This document shows positions 30,963 through 38,514 of a stretch of DNA of 38,593 bases, piece after piece; position 1 is the first letter of the stretch, and each line of letters begins with the position of its first letter. The translations under genes and the position numbers were made by a program. The stretch is taken from contig CAJLCS010000011.1 in NCBI GenBank assembly GCA_905205195.1, positions 1-38,593 on the forward strand. The letters are read 5' to 3'. The notes below the pieces were generated by a model that saw nothing but the letters and a program-made list of their open reading frames with translations, did not search any database and was not told where the DNA came from. Origin of the DNA: an uncultured Eubacteriales bacterium. GTDB lineage: Bacteria; Bacillota; Clostridia; Oscillospirales; Oscillospiraceae.

Positions 30963-31796
30963 TTAGCGGCCGATGAGGAAAATCAGGAATGTAAACAGGG
31001 CCGCGCCCCAGCAGTAATAGGCAAAGCCGGAAAAGCCCGTCTTGACGGCCAGAAAACGAACCAGAATCACGCCAAGCCGGGCGCCGATGCAGGCGAAAAC
31101 CGCCGCCAGAACGCCGGAAATCACCACTGCCGCCGACAGCTGGGGCATTCCGGCCCCGGCCAGCGCCACCGCATCCCAGGCAAGCACGCCCAGCATGGCA
31201 ACGGTATCCAGCGCCAGCACCAGCTCCACCGCCCGCTCCCGGTCCGTGCCCCGGGCCTGGGCCGCAGACACGGCCGCGCCCACCCGGGAGAAGCCCGGCA
31301 GAATTCCCAAGGCCCCGGAAAGGCCGATCAGCAAGCTGTCCATCGCCGACAGCGACCGGGAATCCTTATTCCCGGCGGGCAGCAGCCGGGGAACAAACAG
31401 CAAAATGCCGCCCAGCAGGAAAAAGATCGCCAGCAGGCTCAGATGCCCGCCCCAGGACGCGGCCTTCGGCTGTAAGAGGAAGGACAGCAGCATCGGCACG
31501 GCAGCCATATGAAGCAGCCGGTCGTCACACAAAAAGCGCGGGTCCGGCTGCCTTGTCTGCTGTCTTTTCCCCCGGGCCAGACGCTTTTCCCGCCGCAGCT
31601 TGGAAAAATATCCCCGGCAGGCAAGCCACAGGCCCAGCAGCGTCCCGGCGTGGACCAGAAGCTGTAGCAGCGGCTGCTGTTCCATGCCGGTCAGACGCTG
31701 CCAGAGCAGCTCGTGGCCCCGGGACGAAACCGGCACAATTTCCGTCAGTCCTGATAGTAAGCTGTAAAGAAGGCATGGAAGCCATCCGGTCTTCAT
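30963..31796 (-). CDS. Divergent undecaprenyl-diphosphatase (UppP/BacA-like)
   Basis: A 277-residue membrane protein of the UppP fold with about eight helices. Family motifs are recognisable but altered: SGLTEIVPVSSRGHELL at 15-31 corresponds to the usual EGLTEFLPVSSTGH, so the first Glu is Ser15 and the Thr is Arg26, while Glu19, Ser25 and His28 are kept. The second motif is PGFSRVGAAVS in place of PGxSRSGATxS, with Ser and Arg retained. It may be a weak phosphatase or have changed substrate. It lies in the tepA-ftsK unit, 92 nt after tepA, with a candidate extended -10 (TGGTATGAT) between. Confidence 0.82.
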   Translation of the reverse strand: MKTGWLPCLLYSLLSGLTEIVPVSSRGHELLWQRLTGMEQQPLLQLLVHAGTLLGLWLACRGYFSKLRREKRLARGKRQQTRQPDPRFLCDDRLLHMAAVPMLLSFLLQPKAASWGGHLSLLAIFFLLGGILLFVPRLLPAGNKDSRSLSAMDSLLIGLSGALGILPGFSRVGAAVSAAQARGTDRERAVELVLALDTVAMLGVLAWDAVALAGAGMPQLSAAVVISGVLAAVFACIGARLGVILVRFLAVKTGFSGFAYYCWGAALFTFLIFLIGR

Positions 31797-31888
31797 GCCG
31801 GTCCCCCCTTTCTGATTTAGATATCATACCATAACCGCCGGATTTTTTCCACCCTGAATCCAAAAAAATCTGATTGGACCGCTGCCGG

Positions 31889-32593
31889 TCAGGATTTTTC
31901 CTCTTTTTCGCCGGATTTTTCCCGGGCGATCATGCCGTGCAGCGCCGCCAGCGCGTCGCTCAGGCCCCCCAGCTCGTCGATCAGCCCCGACGATACCGCC
32001 TCCCGGCCGTAGAGTATGGTACCCACGTCGGTGGCCATTTCGCCGGTGGCCATCATATAGCGCTCAAAGGCTTTCTTGCTGATGCCGGAATTGGACGTAA
32101 CAAACTCCGCAATCTGCTCCTGAATCCGCTGGAAATACCGAAAGGTCTGGGGCGCCCCCACCACCAGTCCGGTCATCCGCACGGGATGGACCGTCATGCT
32201 GGCCGTGGGCGTGATGAAGGACCGCTTGGTGCACACCGCCAGCGGAATGCCGATGGAGTGCCCACCGCCCAGCACCAGCGACACGGTGGGCTTTTTCATG
32301 CCCGCCACCATTTCCGCAATGGCCAGCCCCGCCTCGATGTCGCCGCCCACGGTGTTCAGCAGCAGAAGCAGCCCGTCCACGTCGCTGCTTTCCTCAATCC
32401 CCGCCAGCAGCGGCAGAACGTGCTCGTATTTGGTGGTTTTCACGTTGTCCGGGGCCACCTGATGGCCTTCCACCTGCCCAATGATCGTCAGCGTGTAAAT
32501 GCTGCCCTTTTTGCCCTCCGTCAGATCGGAGCCAAGCTCGGTGAGCTGCTCCCGTTCCTGCCGCCGCAGCGCAGCGTCGTCCGGATGATTCAT
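31889..32593 (-). CDS. tepA: ClpP-like serine protease (TepA family)
   Basis: A 234-residue cytosolic protease of the ClpP fold. The catalytic Ser is Ser113 (LGGGHSIGIPLAV) and His136 (MTVHPVRM) follows at ClpP-like spacing; LLLLNTVGGDIEAGLAIAEM is the typical preceding segment. TepA of Bacillus lies near spoIIIE, as here, and was linked to degradation of signal peptides and forespore SASPs. AGGAGGTG precedes the ATG. First gene of the tepA / UppP-like / ftsK group. ClpP itself is unlikely because of the GGGHS context and the synteny. Confidence 0.88.
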   Translation of the reverse strand: MNHPDDAALRRQEREQLTELGSDLTEGKKGSIYTLTIIGQVEGHQVAPDNVKTTKYEHVLPLLAGIEESSDVDGLLLLLNTVGGDIEAGLAIAEMVAGMKKPTVSLVLGGGHSIGIPLAVCTKRSFITPTASMTVHPVRMTGLVVGAPQTFRYFQRIQEQIAEFVTSNSGISKKAFERYMMATGEMATDVGTILYGREAVSSGLIDELGGLSDALAALHGMIAREKSGEKEEKS

Positions 32594-32651
32594 AAATCCG
32601 CACCTCCTGTTTTTTTAGTAGGATAACCGGATTTCTCCGGGAAATTCCCCC

Positions 32652-32680
32652 TTGAAACACGTCTTTTTTTGGAGTATAAT
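32652..32680 (+). promoter_or_regulatory. Promoter of the YbaK-like deacylase gene
   Basis: -35 TTGAAA (32652-32657), 17-nt spacer, perfect -10 TATAAT (32675-32680). The expected start near 32687 leaves only about 4-10 nt before the start codon. Confidence 0.8.
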
Positions 32681-32690
32681 AAGAGCGGTG

Positions 32691-33170
32691 ATGAAAATGG
32701 CAACAAAAACAAACGCCGTCCGGCTGGTGCAGCAGGCCGGGCTTCCCTGCCGGGAAGCATTTTATGAATTTGACGAAAACGACTTAAGCGGTAACCATGC
32801 CGCCGAAGCCATCGGAATGCCGCCGGAGCAGGTCTTCAAGACGCTGGTGGCCCGGGGCGAGCGAACCGGCATCAATGTATTCTGCATTCCCGTCTGCTGT
32901 GAGCTGGACCTGAAAAAAGCCGCCCGGGCAGCGGGCGACAAGAATATGGAGCTGGTTCACGTGAAGGAGCTGCTGGGCCTCACCGGATACATCCGGGGCG
33001 GATGCAGTCCCGTGGGGATGAAAAAGCATTTTCCCACCTTTTTTGACGAAACCTGTCAGCTGTACGACGAAATCGCCGTCTCGGCCGGTGCCCGGGGACA
33101 TCAGATGATCGTCCCGCCGGAGCCGCTGGCGGAGCTGGTGGACGCCGGGCTGGTAGATCTGACCATCTAA
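32691..33170 (+). CDS. YbaK/EbsC-type aminoacyl-tRNA deacylase
   Basis: A 159-residue editing enzyme that hydrolyses misacylated tRNA (Cys-tRNA-Pro in the YbaK group). Typical segments are VFKTLVARGE with its conserved Lys, FCIPVCCELDLKKAARAAGDK, LTGYIRGGCSPVGMKK (the Gly-rich substrate loop) and ISVSAGARG-like IAVSAGARGHQ. Start choice is difficult: ATG 32691 and ATG 32697 both lie within about 10 nt of the predicted transcription start, and only a weak AAGAG precedes them. The TSCPD gene follows 21 nt downstream and is probably cotranscribed. Confidence 0.92.
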   Translation: MKMATKTNAVRLVQQAGLPCREAFYEFDENDLSGNHAAEAIGMPPEQVFKTLVARGERTGINVFCIPVCCELDLKKAARAAGDKNMELVHVKELLGLTGYIRGGCSPVGMKKHFPTFFDETCQLYDEIAVSAGARGHQMIVPPEPLAELVDAGLVDLTI

Positions 33171-33191
33171 GAAACAGAAAGGATTTTTGAT

Positions 33192-33440
33192 ATGCAGTAC
33201 GAATACAAAACCAAAGGCACCTGTTCTCAGCGGATTCTCTTCGACGTGGAGGACGGTAAGGTCCACAACGTCCAGTTCATCGGCGGCTGCAACGGCAACC
33301 TGAAGGGCATCGGCGCGCTGGTGGAAGGAATGCCGGTAGACGAGGTCATCTCCAAGGTGGAGGGCATCCGCTGCGGCATGAAGAGCACCTCGTGTCCCGA
33401 TCAGCTTGCCCAGGCGCTGAAGCAGGCCAAAGCACAATAA
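33192..33440 (+). CDS. TSCPD-domain protein (TIGR03905-like)
   Basis: An 82-residue small protein made of a single TSCPD domain, named after its conserved motif, here STSCPDQLA at 66-74. Further landmarks are TCSQRILFDVEDGKVHNVQF and GGCNGNLKGIGALVEG. The domain also occurs at the C-terminus of B12-dependent ribonucleotide reductases; the free-standing form is of unknown function. AGAAAGGA lies before the ATG. It is followed at once by a strong terminator. Confidence 0.92.
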   Translation: MQYEYKTKGTCSQRILFDVEDGKVHNVQFIGGCNGNLKGIGALVEGMPVDEVISKVEGIRCGMKSTSCPDQLAQALKQAKAQ

Positions 33441-33446
33441 CAGCGC

Positions 33447-33486
33447 GGCGCCGGAGAATGCAAACCTTCTCCGGCGCCTGTTTTTT
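33447..33486 (+). terminator. Terminator after the TSCPD gene
   Basis: A perfect 12-bp GC-rich stem (33447-33458 with 33467-33478), 8-nt loop, then TG and six T. It overlaps the stop codon of the converging ferredoxin-like gene. Confidence 0.92.
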
Positions 33487-34183
33487 ATTCTTCGCTGAGA
33501 ATCTGTCCGTCAATGGACAGCGTCACCACCCGGCAGGGAACGGACCTGCCGCAGCGTGATGCCGCCTGCCGAACCGCGTGCTCCAGGCCGCCGCAGCAGG
33601 GTACCTCCATCCGGACTACCGTCACGTCACGGATGTCGTTGCGGCGGAGAATCTCCGTCAGCTTTTCGCTATAGTCCACTCCGTCCAGCTTGGGACATCC
33701 CACCAGCGTCACCTTGCCCCGCATGAAGGTCCGATGAAAGTCGCCGAAGGCATAAGCCGTGCAGTCCGCCGCCACCAGCAGCGACGCCCCGTCAAAATAG
33801 TCCGCGTGCAGCGGCGCCAGCTTGATCTGCACCGGCCACTGGGTCAGGCAGCTGGGGACGGCTCCTGCCGGTGCCGCAGAAACGGGCACCCGGTGCATGG
33901 TCTGCATCCGGCTGCCGGGACATCCGCCCGGGGCGTGGGCGGCCATGTGCTTCCGGTGTGCCTCCACCGCCGCCGCATCATAGGCGGGCGCTTCCCGCTC
34001 CTCGAAGGTAATGGCCCCGGCGGGACAGGCCGGAAGGCAGTCCCCCAGCCCGTCGCAGAAATCCTCCCGCATCAGTCTGGCCTTTCCGCCCACCATGGCG
34101 ATGGCCCCCTCGTGGCAGGCCTTGGCGCAGGCGCCGCAGCCGTTGCACTTTTCCTCGTCAATGGTAATCACTCTACGCTTCAT
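33485..34183 (-). CDS. Ferredoxin-like 4Fe-4S protein with C-terminal domain
   Basis: A 232-residue protein. An N-terminal ferredoxin module has one complete set of ligands, Cys13, 16, 19 and 23 (CNGCGACAKAC), and a second set with only three, Cys43, 49 and 53 (CDGLGDCLPAC), where the usual second Cys is Leu46. A linker follows, and a C-terminal domain (about 110-232) includes LLVAADCTAYAFGDF, VTLVGCPKLDG and VRMEVPCCGGLEHA with further cysteines. The C-terminal family is not named here. Its start overlaps the end of the zinc-ribbon gene by 11 bases, so the two form an operon controlled from the divergent Crp/Fnr promoter region. Confidence 0.85.
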   Translation of the reverse strand: MKRRVITIDEEKCNGCGACAKACHEGAIAMVGGKARLMREDFCDGLGDCLPACPAGAITFEEREAPAYDAAAVEAHRKHMAAHAPGGCPGSRMQTMHRVPVSAAPAGAVPSCLTQWPVQIKLAPLHADYFDGASLLVAADCTAYAFGDFHRTFMRGKVTLVGCPKLDGVDYSEKLTEILRRNDIRDVTVVRMEVPCCGGLEHAVRQAASRCGRSVPCRVVTLSIDGQILSEE

Positions 34184-34439
34184 GTACGTTTCTTTCCCTT
34201 TCCTTTCGCTGCTGCATCATGTCCTGAATCCGCTCGTAGGCCGCATCGCCCACGCATTTGCGGGCATACTTGCACCACTGGACACAGCTGAGCATATCAT
34301 TATAAATCACAAAACCGCACCGGTCGCAGACCGCCTCCGTATCCACGGAGAAAATCTCCACCGTATTGCCGCAGTTCGGGCAAATTTTTTCCTCCAGAGA
34401 CAGTTCCTTGGACTTGCTCTGGCAGCCTTCCATGATCAT
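34173..34439 (-). CDS. Small zinc-ribbon protein, Cys-rich
   Basis: An 88-residue protein with paired CPNC (20-23 region) and CDRC motifs forming a likely zinc ribbon, then SCVQWCKYARKCVG, which adds three more cysteines and could bind a second metal or cluster. ATG 34439 has AGGAG 9 nt upstream; the longer open frame runs antisense into the regulator gene. It is first in an operon with the ferredoxin-like gene and lies back to back with a Crp/Fnr regulator. Function unknown; a redox or metal-sensing role is suggested only by context. Confidence 0.82.
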   Translation of the reverse strand: MIMEGCQSKSKELSLEEKICPNCGNTVEIFSVDTEAVCDRCGFVIYNDMLSCVQWCKYARKCVGDAAYERIQDMMQQRKERERNVHEA

Positions 34440-34457
34440 GCCGTCCGTCTCCTTTTC

Positions 34458-34474
34458 CTTGGGTTTGAACCAAG
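34458..34474. promoter_or_regulatory. Inverted repeat, candidate operator for the Crp/Fnr-type regulator
   Basis: CTTGG-N7-CCAAG is a perfect 5-bp inverted repeat in the divergent intergenic region. It overlaps the end of the leftward -10 (34473-34478) and its predicted start site. A second near-palindrome, GTTTGAATTCCAAC, lies at 34501-34514. Confidence 0.5.
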
Positions 34475-34501
34475 TATACCCCGGTTTCCGCTTTTTGTCC
34501 G
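34473..34501 (-). promoter_or_regulatory. Promoter of the zinc-ribbon/ferredoxin operon
   Basis: Minus strand: -35 CGGACA (34501-34496), 17-nt spacer, -10 TATACT (34478-34473). The inverted repeat at 34458-34474 lies directly over the start region, which suits repression. Confidence 0.6.
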
Positions 34502-34531
34502 TTTGAATTCCAACAAAAGAGGTGTTTCCAC

Positions 34532-35206
34532 ATGAATGAATATCTGCCGCTGCTGCACCGCACGCCGCTGTTTGCCGACATGGCGGACGAGGAAATTTTG
34601 GCCGCGCTGGACTGCACCGGCGCCGCGGTGCGCGCATACCCGGCCGACAGCTTTCTGCTCCAGGCCGGTACCGTCACCGAGTCCATGGGCGTGCTGCTCA
34701 CCGGCAGCGCGCTGATTGTCCAGGAGGATATCTGGGGCCACCGGAATGTCATGGCCAAGCTGTCTCCCGGCGACACCTTCGCCGAGTCCTTCGCCGCCAG
34801 TCCCGGCGCTGTGGTGAATCTCAGCGTCTGGGCCGTGGCGCCCTGCCGGGTGCTCCGGCTGCAGGTCGGCCGTCTGCTGACCACCTGCTCCACGGTCTGC
34901 CCCCACCACAGCCGGATGATCCGGAATCTGGTGACGGTGCTGGCCCGGAAAAACCTGCAATTCAACGAAAAAATCACCCATATGAGCAAACGCACCACCC
35001 GGGAAAAGCTGCTGAGCTACCTTTCCTCCGAATCCATCCGGCAGGGCTCCCTCAGCTTCGACATTCCCTACGACCGGCAGCAGCTGGCGGACTATCTGTG
35101 CGTGGAGCGGGCCGCCATGTCCGCCGAGTTGTCCAAGCTCCGCCGGGAGGGGCTGCTGGCCTGTCAGCGCAGCCATTTCACCCTGATTGCACCGCCGGAA
35201 ACGTAA
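34532..35206 (+). CDS. Crp/Fnr-family transcriptional regulator
   Basis: A 224-residue regulator with an N-terminal cyclic-nucleotide-binding-like beta barrel (about 10-125, including MGVLLTGSALIVQEDIWG and KLSPGDTFAESFA), a dimer helix, and a C-terminal Crp-type helix-turn-helix (YDRQQLADYLCVERAAMSAE near 183-202, then LRREGLL). No N-terminal Cys cluster of the Fnr type is present, so it should sense something other than oxygen through Fe-S; a haem or small-molecule sensor is possible. AGAGGTG lies before the ATG. It is divergent from the zinc-ribbon/ferredoxin operon, its likely target. Confidence 0.92.
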   Translation: MNEYLPLLHRTPLFADMADEEILAALDCTGAAVRAYPADSFLLQAGTVTESMGVLLTGSALIVQEDIWGHRNVMAKLSPGDTFAESFAASPGAVVNLSVWAVAPCRVLRLQVGRLLTTCSTVCPHHSRMIRNLVTVLARKNLQFNEKITHMSKRTTREKLLSYLSSESIRQGSLSFDIPYDRQQLADYLCVERAAMSAELSKLRREGLLACQRSHFTLIAPPET

Positions 35207-35207
35207 G

Positions 35208-36356
35208 CTACGCCATTTTCTCCATCAGTCCGGCGGTCAGCAGCCCCAGCGGCGTGCCCACCAGATAACCCATCAGCGCCATCAGGATTCCCGCCGGCAC
35301 CAGATCTTCGGAGTACGCCCCCGCCAGCACCGGCGCGGAGGCGGTGCCGCCGATGTTGGCCAGTGAGGAAAGAGCGGCAGTGAACAGGTCCAGCCGGAAC
35401 AGTCGGCAGCACAGCAGCATCAGCCCGGCGTGAATCAGCAGAATCAGAAAGCCCGCCCCGATCCAGACCGGCGCATTGCTCAGCTCCGTCAGCCCAGCCC
35501 GGGAAGCCAGCAGCGGAATGACGGCATAGAGCAGCATCCCGGAAATCTCCGCCGTTCCGCCAATCCGCCCAAGCGGAGACAAGGCCGCCAGCGCACCCAG
35601 CGCCGTCACCGTCAGAACCGTCCAGGTTCCGGCATCCAGAAACGGCAGCAGCCGGTACAGCCACTCCCCTGCCCACTGGGCCGCCGCCGATCCCAGCAGC
35701 GCCGCCCCCAGTACCAGAAACAGGCTCTCGAACGTCGCGGGAACCGCTTTTTTCGTCTCTGCACCCGGCAGTCTGCCTGCCGCAGGGACGGCGCCGATCC
35801 GGCGGTTGAACCGATCCGCCCGGGTGACGGCCCACAGCAGGAACATCAGCCATACGGCATACACCACAGAGTCAATCAGCAGCGCGTAGCCCATCTCCGC
35901 TTCGCTGATTTCCAGCGCCGCCTGCACCGCCAGCATATTCCCGGCGCCGCCCAGCCAGCTGCCGCACAGCGCCCCCAACCCTTTCCAGGCGTCCTCCCCC
36001 AGCGGATTTTTCAGCAGGGCAAACGTGCCGAGAAAGCCAAGGATAATCGTCACGGAGGCCGCGAAAAAGCCGAGGATCATTTTCCCGCCCAGCCCTGCCA
36101 GCTTCCGCACGTCGCAGCGCAGCAGCATGGCAAAAATCATGGCGTAGGTCAGGTTATTCTTCAGCGCCCGGTAGGCCGGTGCCGTAGCCGCCTGATCCCA
36201 CAGGCCCAGCGTGGCCAGCAGCATGGTCAGAAGATAGAGCAGCACCACCGCCGGTACCCACCGGAACAGCCGGAGCATCTCTTTTTTCTCCGCGTAAACC
36301 AGAACCGCCGCCAGAAACAGCAGCACCGCCACATAGGCAAATCCGCTTGTGATCAT
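35208..36356 (-). CDS. DUF819-family membrane protein
   Basis: A 382-residue integral membrane protein with about eleven helices, matching the DUF819 (YjcL-like) family in pattern: LKNNLTYAMIFAMLLRCDVRK, GSWLGGAGNMLAVQAALE, a mid-protein cytoplasmic loop, and the C-terminal LSSLANIGGTASAPVLAGAY, which repeats the Gly-rich half. The two Gly-rich re-entrant-like segments suggest an inverted-repeat transporter. Substrate unknown. A TTG precedes the ATG 36356; the ATG is the better start. It converges with the Crp/Fnr gene, with 1 nt between the stops. Confidence 0.85.
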   Translation of the reverse strand: MITSGFAYVAVLLFLAAVLVYAEKKEMLRLFRWVPAVVLLYLLTMLLATLGLWDQAATAPAYRALKNNLTYAMIFAMLLRCDVRKLAGLGGKMILGFFAASVTIILGFLGTFALLKNPLGEDAWKGLGALCGSWLGGAGNMLAVQAALEISEAEMGYALLIDSVVYAVWLMFLLWAVTRADRFNRRIGAVPAAGRLPGAETKKAVPATFESLFLVLGAALLGSAAAQWAGEWLYRLLPFLDAGTWTVLTVTALGALAALSPLGRIGGTAEISGMLLYAVIPLLASRAGLTELSNAPVWIGAGFLILLIHAGLMLLCCRLFRLDLFTAALSSLANIGGTASAPVLAGAYSEDLVPAGILMALMGYLVGTPLGLLTAGLMEKMA

Positions 36357-36470
36357 CAATGCCTCGCCCCTTTCAGGCTGAATCGAATTACCTTTAGGGT
36401 TCCCCGCCGGGCTTCAAAAATCACGGTGAACAGCGTTCCTCAGCGTTTTATCCAGTTCCAACAATTTCAG

Positions 36471-36499
36471 TTGACAATTCCTGTGCATTTTGCTATAAT
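36471..36499 (+). promoter_or_regulatory. Promoter of the GH99/WbsX-like operon
   Basis: Consensus -35 TTGACA (36471-36476), 17-nt spacer, extended -10 TGCTATAAT with the hexamer at 36494-36499. It is the closest match to the sigma-A consensus in the window and has an AT-rich surround. Confidence 0.9.
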
Positions 36500-36548
36500 T
36501 TTAATAAGACATGAAGGAAATTGATCCTATCCGGAAAGGAAGCCTGCC

Positions 36549-37568
36549 ATGCACGCATTCAAATTCGGCGCCATTCACTGGGACGCCGCCCTGCCTGCCG
36601 ATACATACTTTGGCGGCTGGGCTACAAAAGCGCTGTCTGCGCCGGAATTTCGCAACCGCCTTCCCTATTTCACCGTCATGAAAGACGGACAGCCCGCATT
36701 TCCGCCGCGCAGCCAGCAGGACTATGATCGGGAACTACAGTATGCCATCGATGCCGGGATTGACTATTTTGCCTACTGCCGTTATGCCGAGGAACCGTTG
36801 GACGACCCGCAAAACGACGTGGAGCGAACGGCCGGTTGGCACGAGCTGAACCGCGCCAGTCATTTTCACCGCACCAGTTCGCTGCGTGACCGCATCGGTT
36901 ATTGCCTGATCCTGCGCCCAAGCAAAATGAACGACCGCGATTTTGACGCGCTTCCGGCGGAATTTGCCCAGGATTGTTATGTAAAAATCGGTAATCGGCC
37001 CCTTGTTTATATGTTCGGCGGGGATGCCCGGGACCTTCTGCCGGGCCGGAAGCGTCTGCTGGAGGCTGTCAGGCGGCACGGCGGCGCCCAGCCCTATCTC
37101 GTGATTCTCGGCTGCAATCCGCGGAATGTCGATCTGACCGATGTGGACGCCGTATCCAGTTACTGCATCTTCTCCACCGCTTGCAGCACTTATAAAGCGC
37201 TGGCCGAACTGGCACTGGAAACCAATCTGGCGCTGTCCGGCACCGGAAAGCCGGTAATCCCGACCTTTACCGCCGGCTGGAATCCGCTGCCCCGTCTCAA
37301 ATCCCCGATTCCGTGGACGACTTACCCCGAAGGCGTTTATTCTCAAGCGGAGCCGGGTGAACTGGCCTCTGCCCTTGTCCGTTTCACGGAAGTCGTTACC
37401 GCTTATCCGGACCGGTTCCCCACCGGTCATATCCTGATTTTCGCATGGAACGAATTTGAAGAAGGCGGTTGGCTCTGCCCTACCCTCGCCCCCGACGGCT
37501 CTGCCGATACGGCGCGGCTGAAGGCACTGCGGAAGGTCCTTCGCCCCGACGGTTCCGAAGCAATCTAA
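36549..37568 (+). CDS. GH99-like / WbsX-like glycoside hydrolase domain protein
   Basis: A 339-residue cytosolic TIM-barrel-like protein. The opening FGAIHWDAALPADTYFGGW, the middle DYFAYCRYAEEPL and the C-terminal HILIFAWNEFEEGGWLCPT resemble WbsX/GH99-like proteins, in which the W-N-E-x-x-E segment carries acidic residues of the active site. No signal peptide is seen, so it would act inside the cell, perhaps on glycans or polysaccharide precursors. AAAGGAAG precedes the ATG. A near-consensus promoter lies 50 nt upstream, and the kinase-like gene follows by 33 nt. Confidence 0.75.
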   Translation: MHAFKFGAIHWDAALPADTYFGGWATKALSAPEFRNRLPYFTVMKDGQPAFPPRSQQDYDRELQYAIDAGIDYFAYCRYAEEPLDDPQNDVERTAGWHELNRASHFHRTSSLRDRIGYCLILRPSKMNDRDFDALPAEFAQDCYVKIGNRPLVYMFGGDARDLLPGRKRLLEAVRRHGGAQPYLVILGCNPRNVDLTDVDAVSSYCIFSTACSTYKALAELALETNLALSGTGKPVIPTFTAGWNPLPRLKSPIPWTTYPEGVYSQAEPGELASALVRFTEVVTAYPDRFPTGHILIFAWNEFEEGGWLCPTLAPDGSADTARLKALRKVLRPDGSEAI

Positions 37569-37601
37569 CATCGTCATCACTTGCACAAGGAGGCAATTAC
37601 T

Positions 37602-38210
37602 ATGGAAAAGAAGATTATCACCATCAGCCGTGAATTTGGCAGCGGCGGCCGGACCATCGGTCATCAGGTCGCGGAGAAGCTGGGCATTCCTTTCTATGAC
37701 AAGGAGCTTGTGGAGCATATCGCGCTGGAATCCGGATTCGCACCGAAATTCGTGGAAGAAAACGGCGAACACGCCCCCGGGCGTAGTCTTCTTTCCTACG
37801 CCTTCGCGCCTCAGGGCGTCCCCGGCGTCATGAACGGCCTGTCCACGGCGGATTTCCTGTGGAACGTCCAGTGCAACGTCGTTCAGCAGCTGGCTGAGAA
37901 AGGCCCCTGCGTCATCGTGGGCCGGAACGCCGATTACATCCTGAAGGACCGCCCCGATGCGTTCCACGTCTTTATCCACGCCAGCATGGCCTTCCGGGCG
38001 AACCGGATCGTCCGGCTCTACGGCGAATCCGAAAAGAGCCCCGAAGCCCGGCTTCAGGAAAAGGATAAGCGCCGCCGGATCAATTATCAGCACTACACCG
38101 GCCGCACCTGGGGCGCCGCCCAGAACTACGACGTTTCCCTGTGCAGCAGCACCATCGGCGTTGAAGAATGCGCCGATCTGATCGTGTCCATGATTCACGG
38201 CATCAAATAA
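37602..38210 (+). CDS. Cytidylate kinase-like family protein
   Basis: A 202-residue P-loop protein of the cytidylate-kinase-like family. The P-loop is ITISREFGSGGRTIG near residues 5-19, followed by FYDKELVEHIA, VIVGRNADYIL (Walker-B-like region) and INYQHYTGRTWGAAQNYDV, all typical of this family and not of true Cmk. Substrate unknown. AAGGAGG lies 8 nt before ATG 37602. Likely second gene of the GH99/WbsX-like operon. No good terminator follows before the insertion-sequence remnant. Confidence 0.9.
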   Translation: MEKKIITISREFGSGGRTIGHQVAEKLGIPFYDKELVEHIALESGFAPKFVEENGEHAPGRSLLSYAFAPQGVPGVMNGLSTADFLWNVQCNVVQQLAEKGPCVIVGRNADYILKDRPDAFHVFIHASMAFRANRIVRLYGESEKSPEARLQEKDKRRRINYQHYTGRTWGAAQNYDVSLCSSTIGVEECADLIVSMIHGIK

Positions 38211-38250
38211 GGAACATATCATAGCTGCCGCCCTGCTCCCAATGATATGT

Positions 38251-38283
38251 ACCCCCCAATACTGGACAGCCAGTATTGGGGGT
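38251..38283. repeat. Near-perfect inverted repeat at the edge of the IS remnant
   Basis: A 13-bp perfect stem, CCCCCAATACTGG (38253-38265) with CCAGTATTGGGGG (38270-38282), around loop ACAG. It directly precedes the transposase-like ORF and probably includes the element's terminal sequence. As RNA it would form a strong hairpin. Confidence 0.75.
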
Positions 38284-38291
38284 ATTGCTAT

Positions 38292-38501
38292 ATGAAACAC
38301 AGCTATGAGTACAAGCGAATGTGTGTGGAAATGTATCGGGAAGGAAAATGTCCAGAAACGCCAGAGGGCATACAAGAAGAGAACTTACACAAAATAATTC
38401 GTAAGTGGTTCAGGATAGAAGAATCCTGTGGTCCGGATGCGTTGCGACATATCTGTTTTCTCCTTTTTGATGACAATAAAAAAAGGCAGATAGATTTTTG
38501 A
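38292..38501 (+). pseudogene. Truncated transposase OrfA (helix-turn-helix)
   Basis: A 69-residue frame starting MKHSYEYKRMCVEMYREGK and continuing with CPETPEGIQEENLHKIIRKW, the common N-terminus of IS3-type OrfA proteins in gut Firmicutes. After FRIEESCGPDALRH it changes to an unrelated AT-rich tail (ICFLLFDDNKKRQIDF) and stops, so the rest of the helix-turn-helix region and the catalytic OrfB are missing. GGGGGT is a possible ribosome binding site. Confidence 0.65.
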
Positions 38502-38514
38502 TTTCTATCTGCCT
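38478..38514 (-). terminator. Terminator for a leftward gene beyond the window
   Basis: An 11-bp perfect stem (38514-38504 with 38494-38484) followed by seven T in the leftward direction (A run 38478-38484). No leftward gene is present inside the window, so its gene, if any, lies past 38593. Confidence 0.65.

Noticed and set aside
36735..38375. 546-codon leftward frame across the GH99-like and kinase-like genes
   Set aside because: Spans two clear rightward genes and the IS edge with no ribosome binding site; shadow frame.
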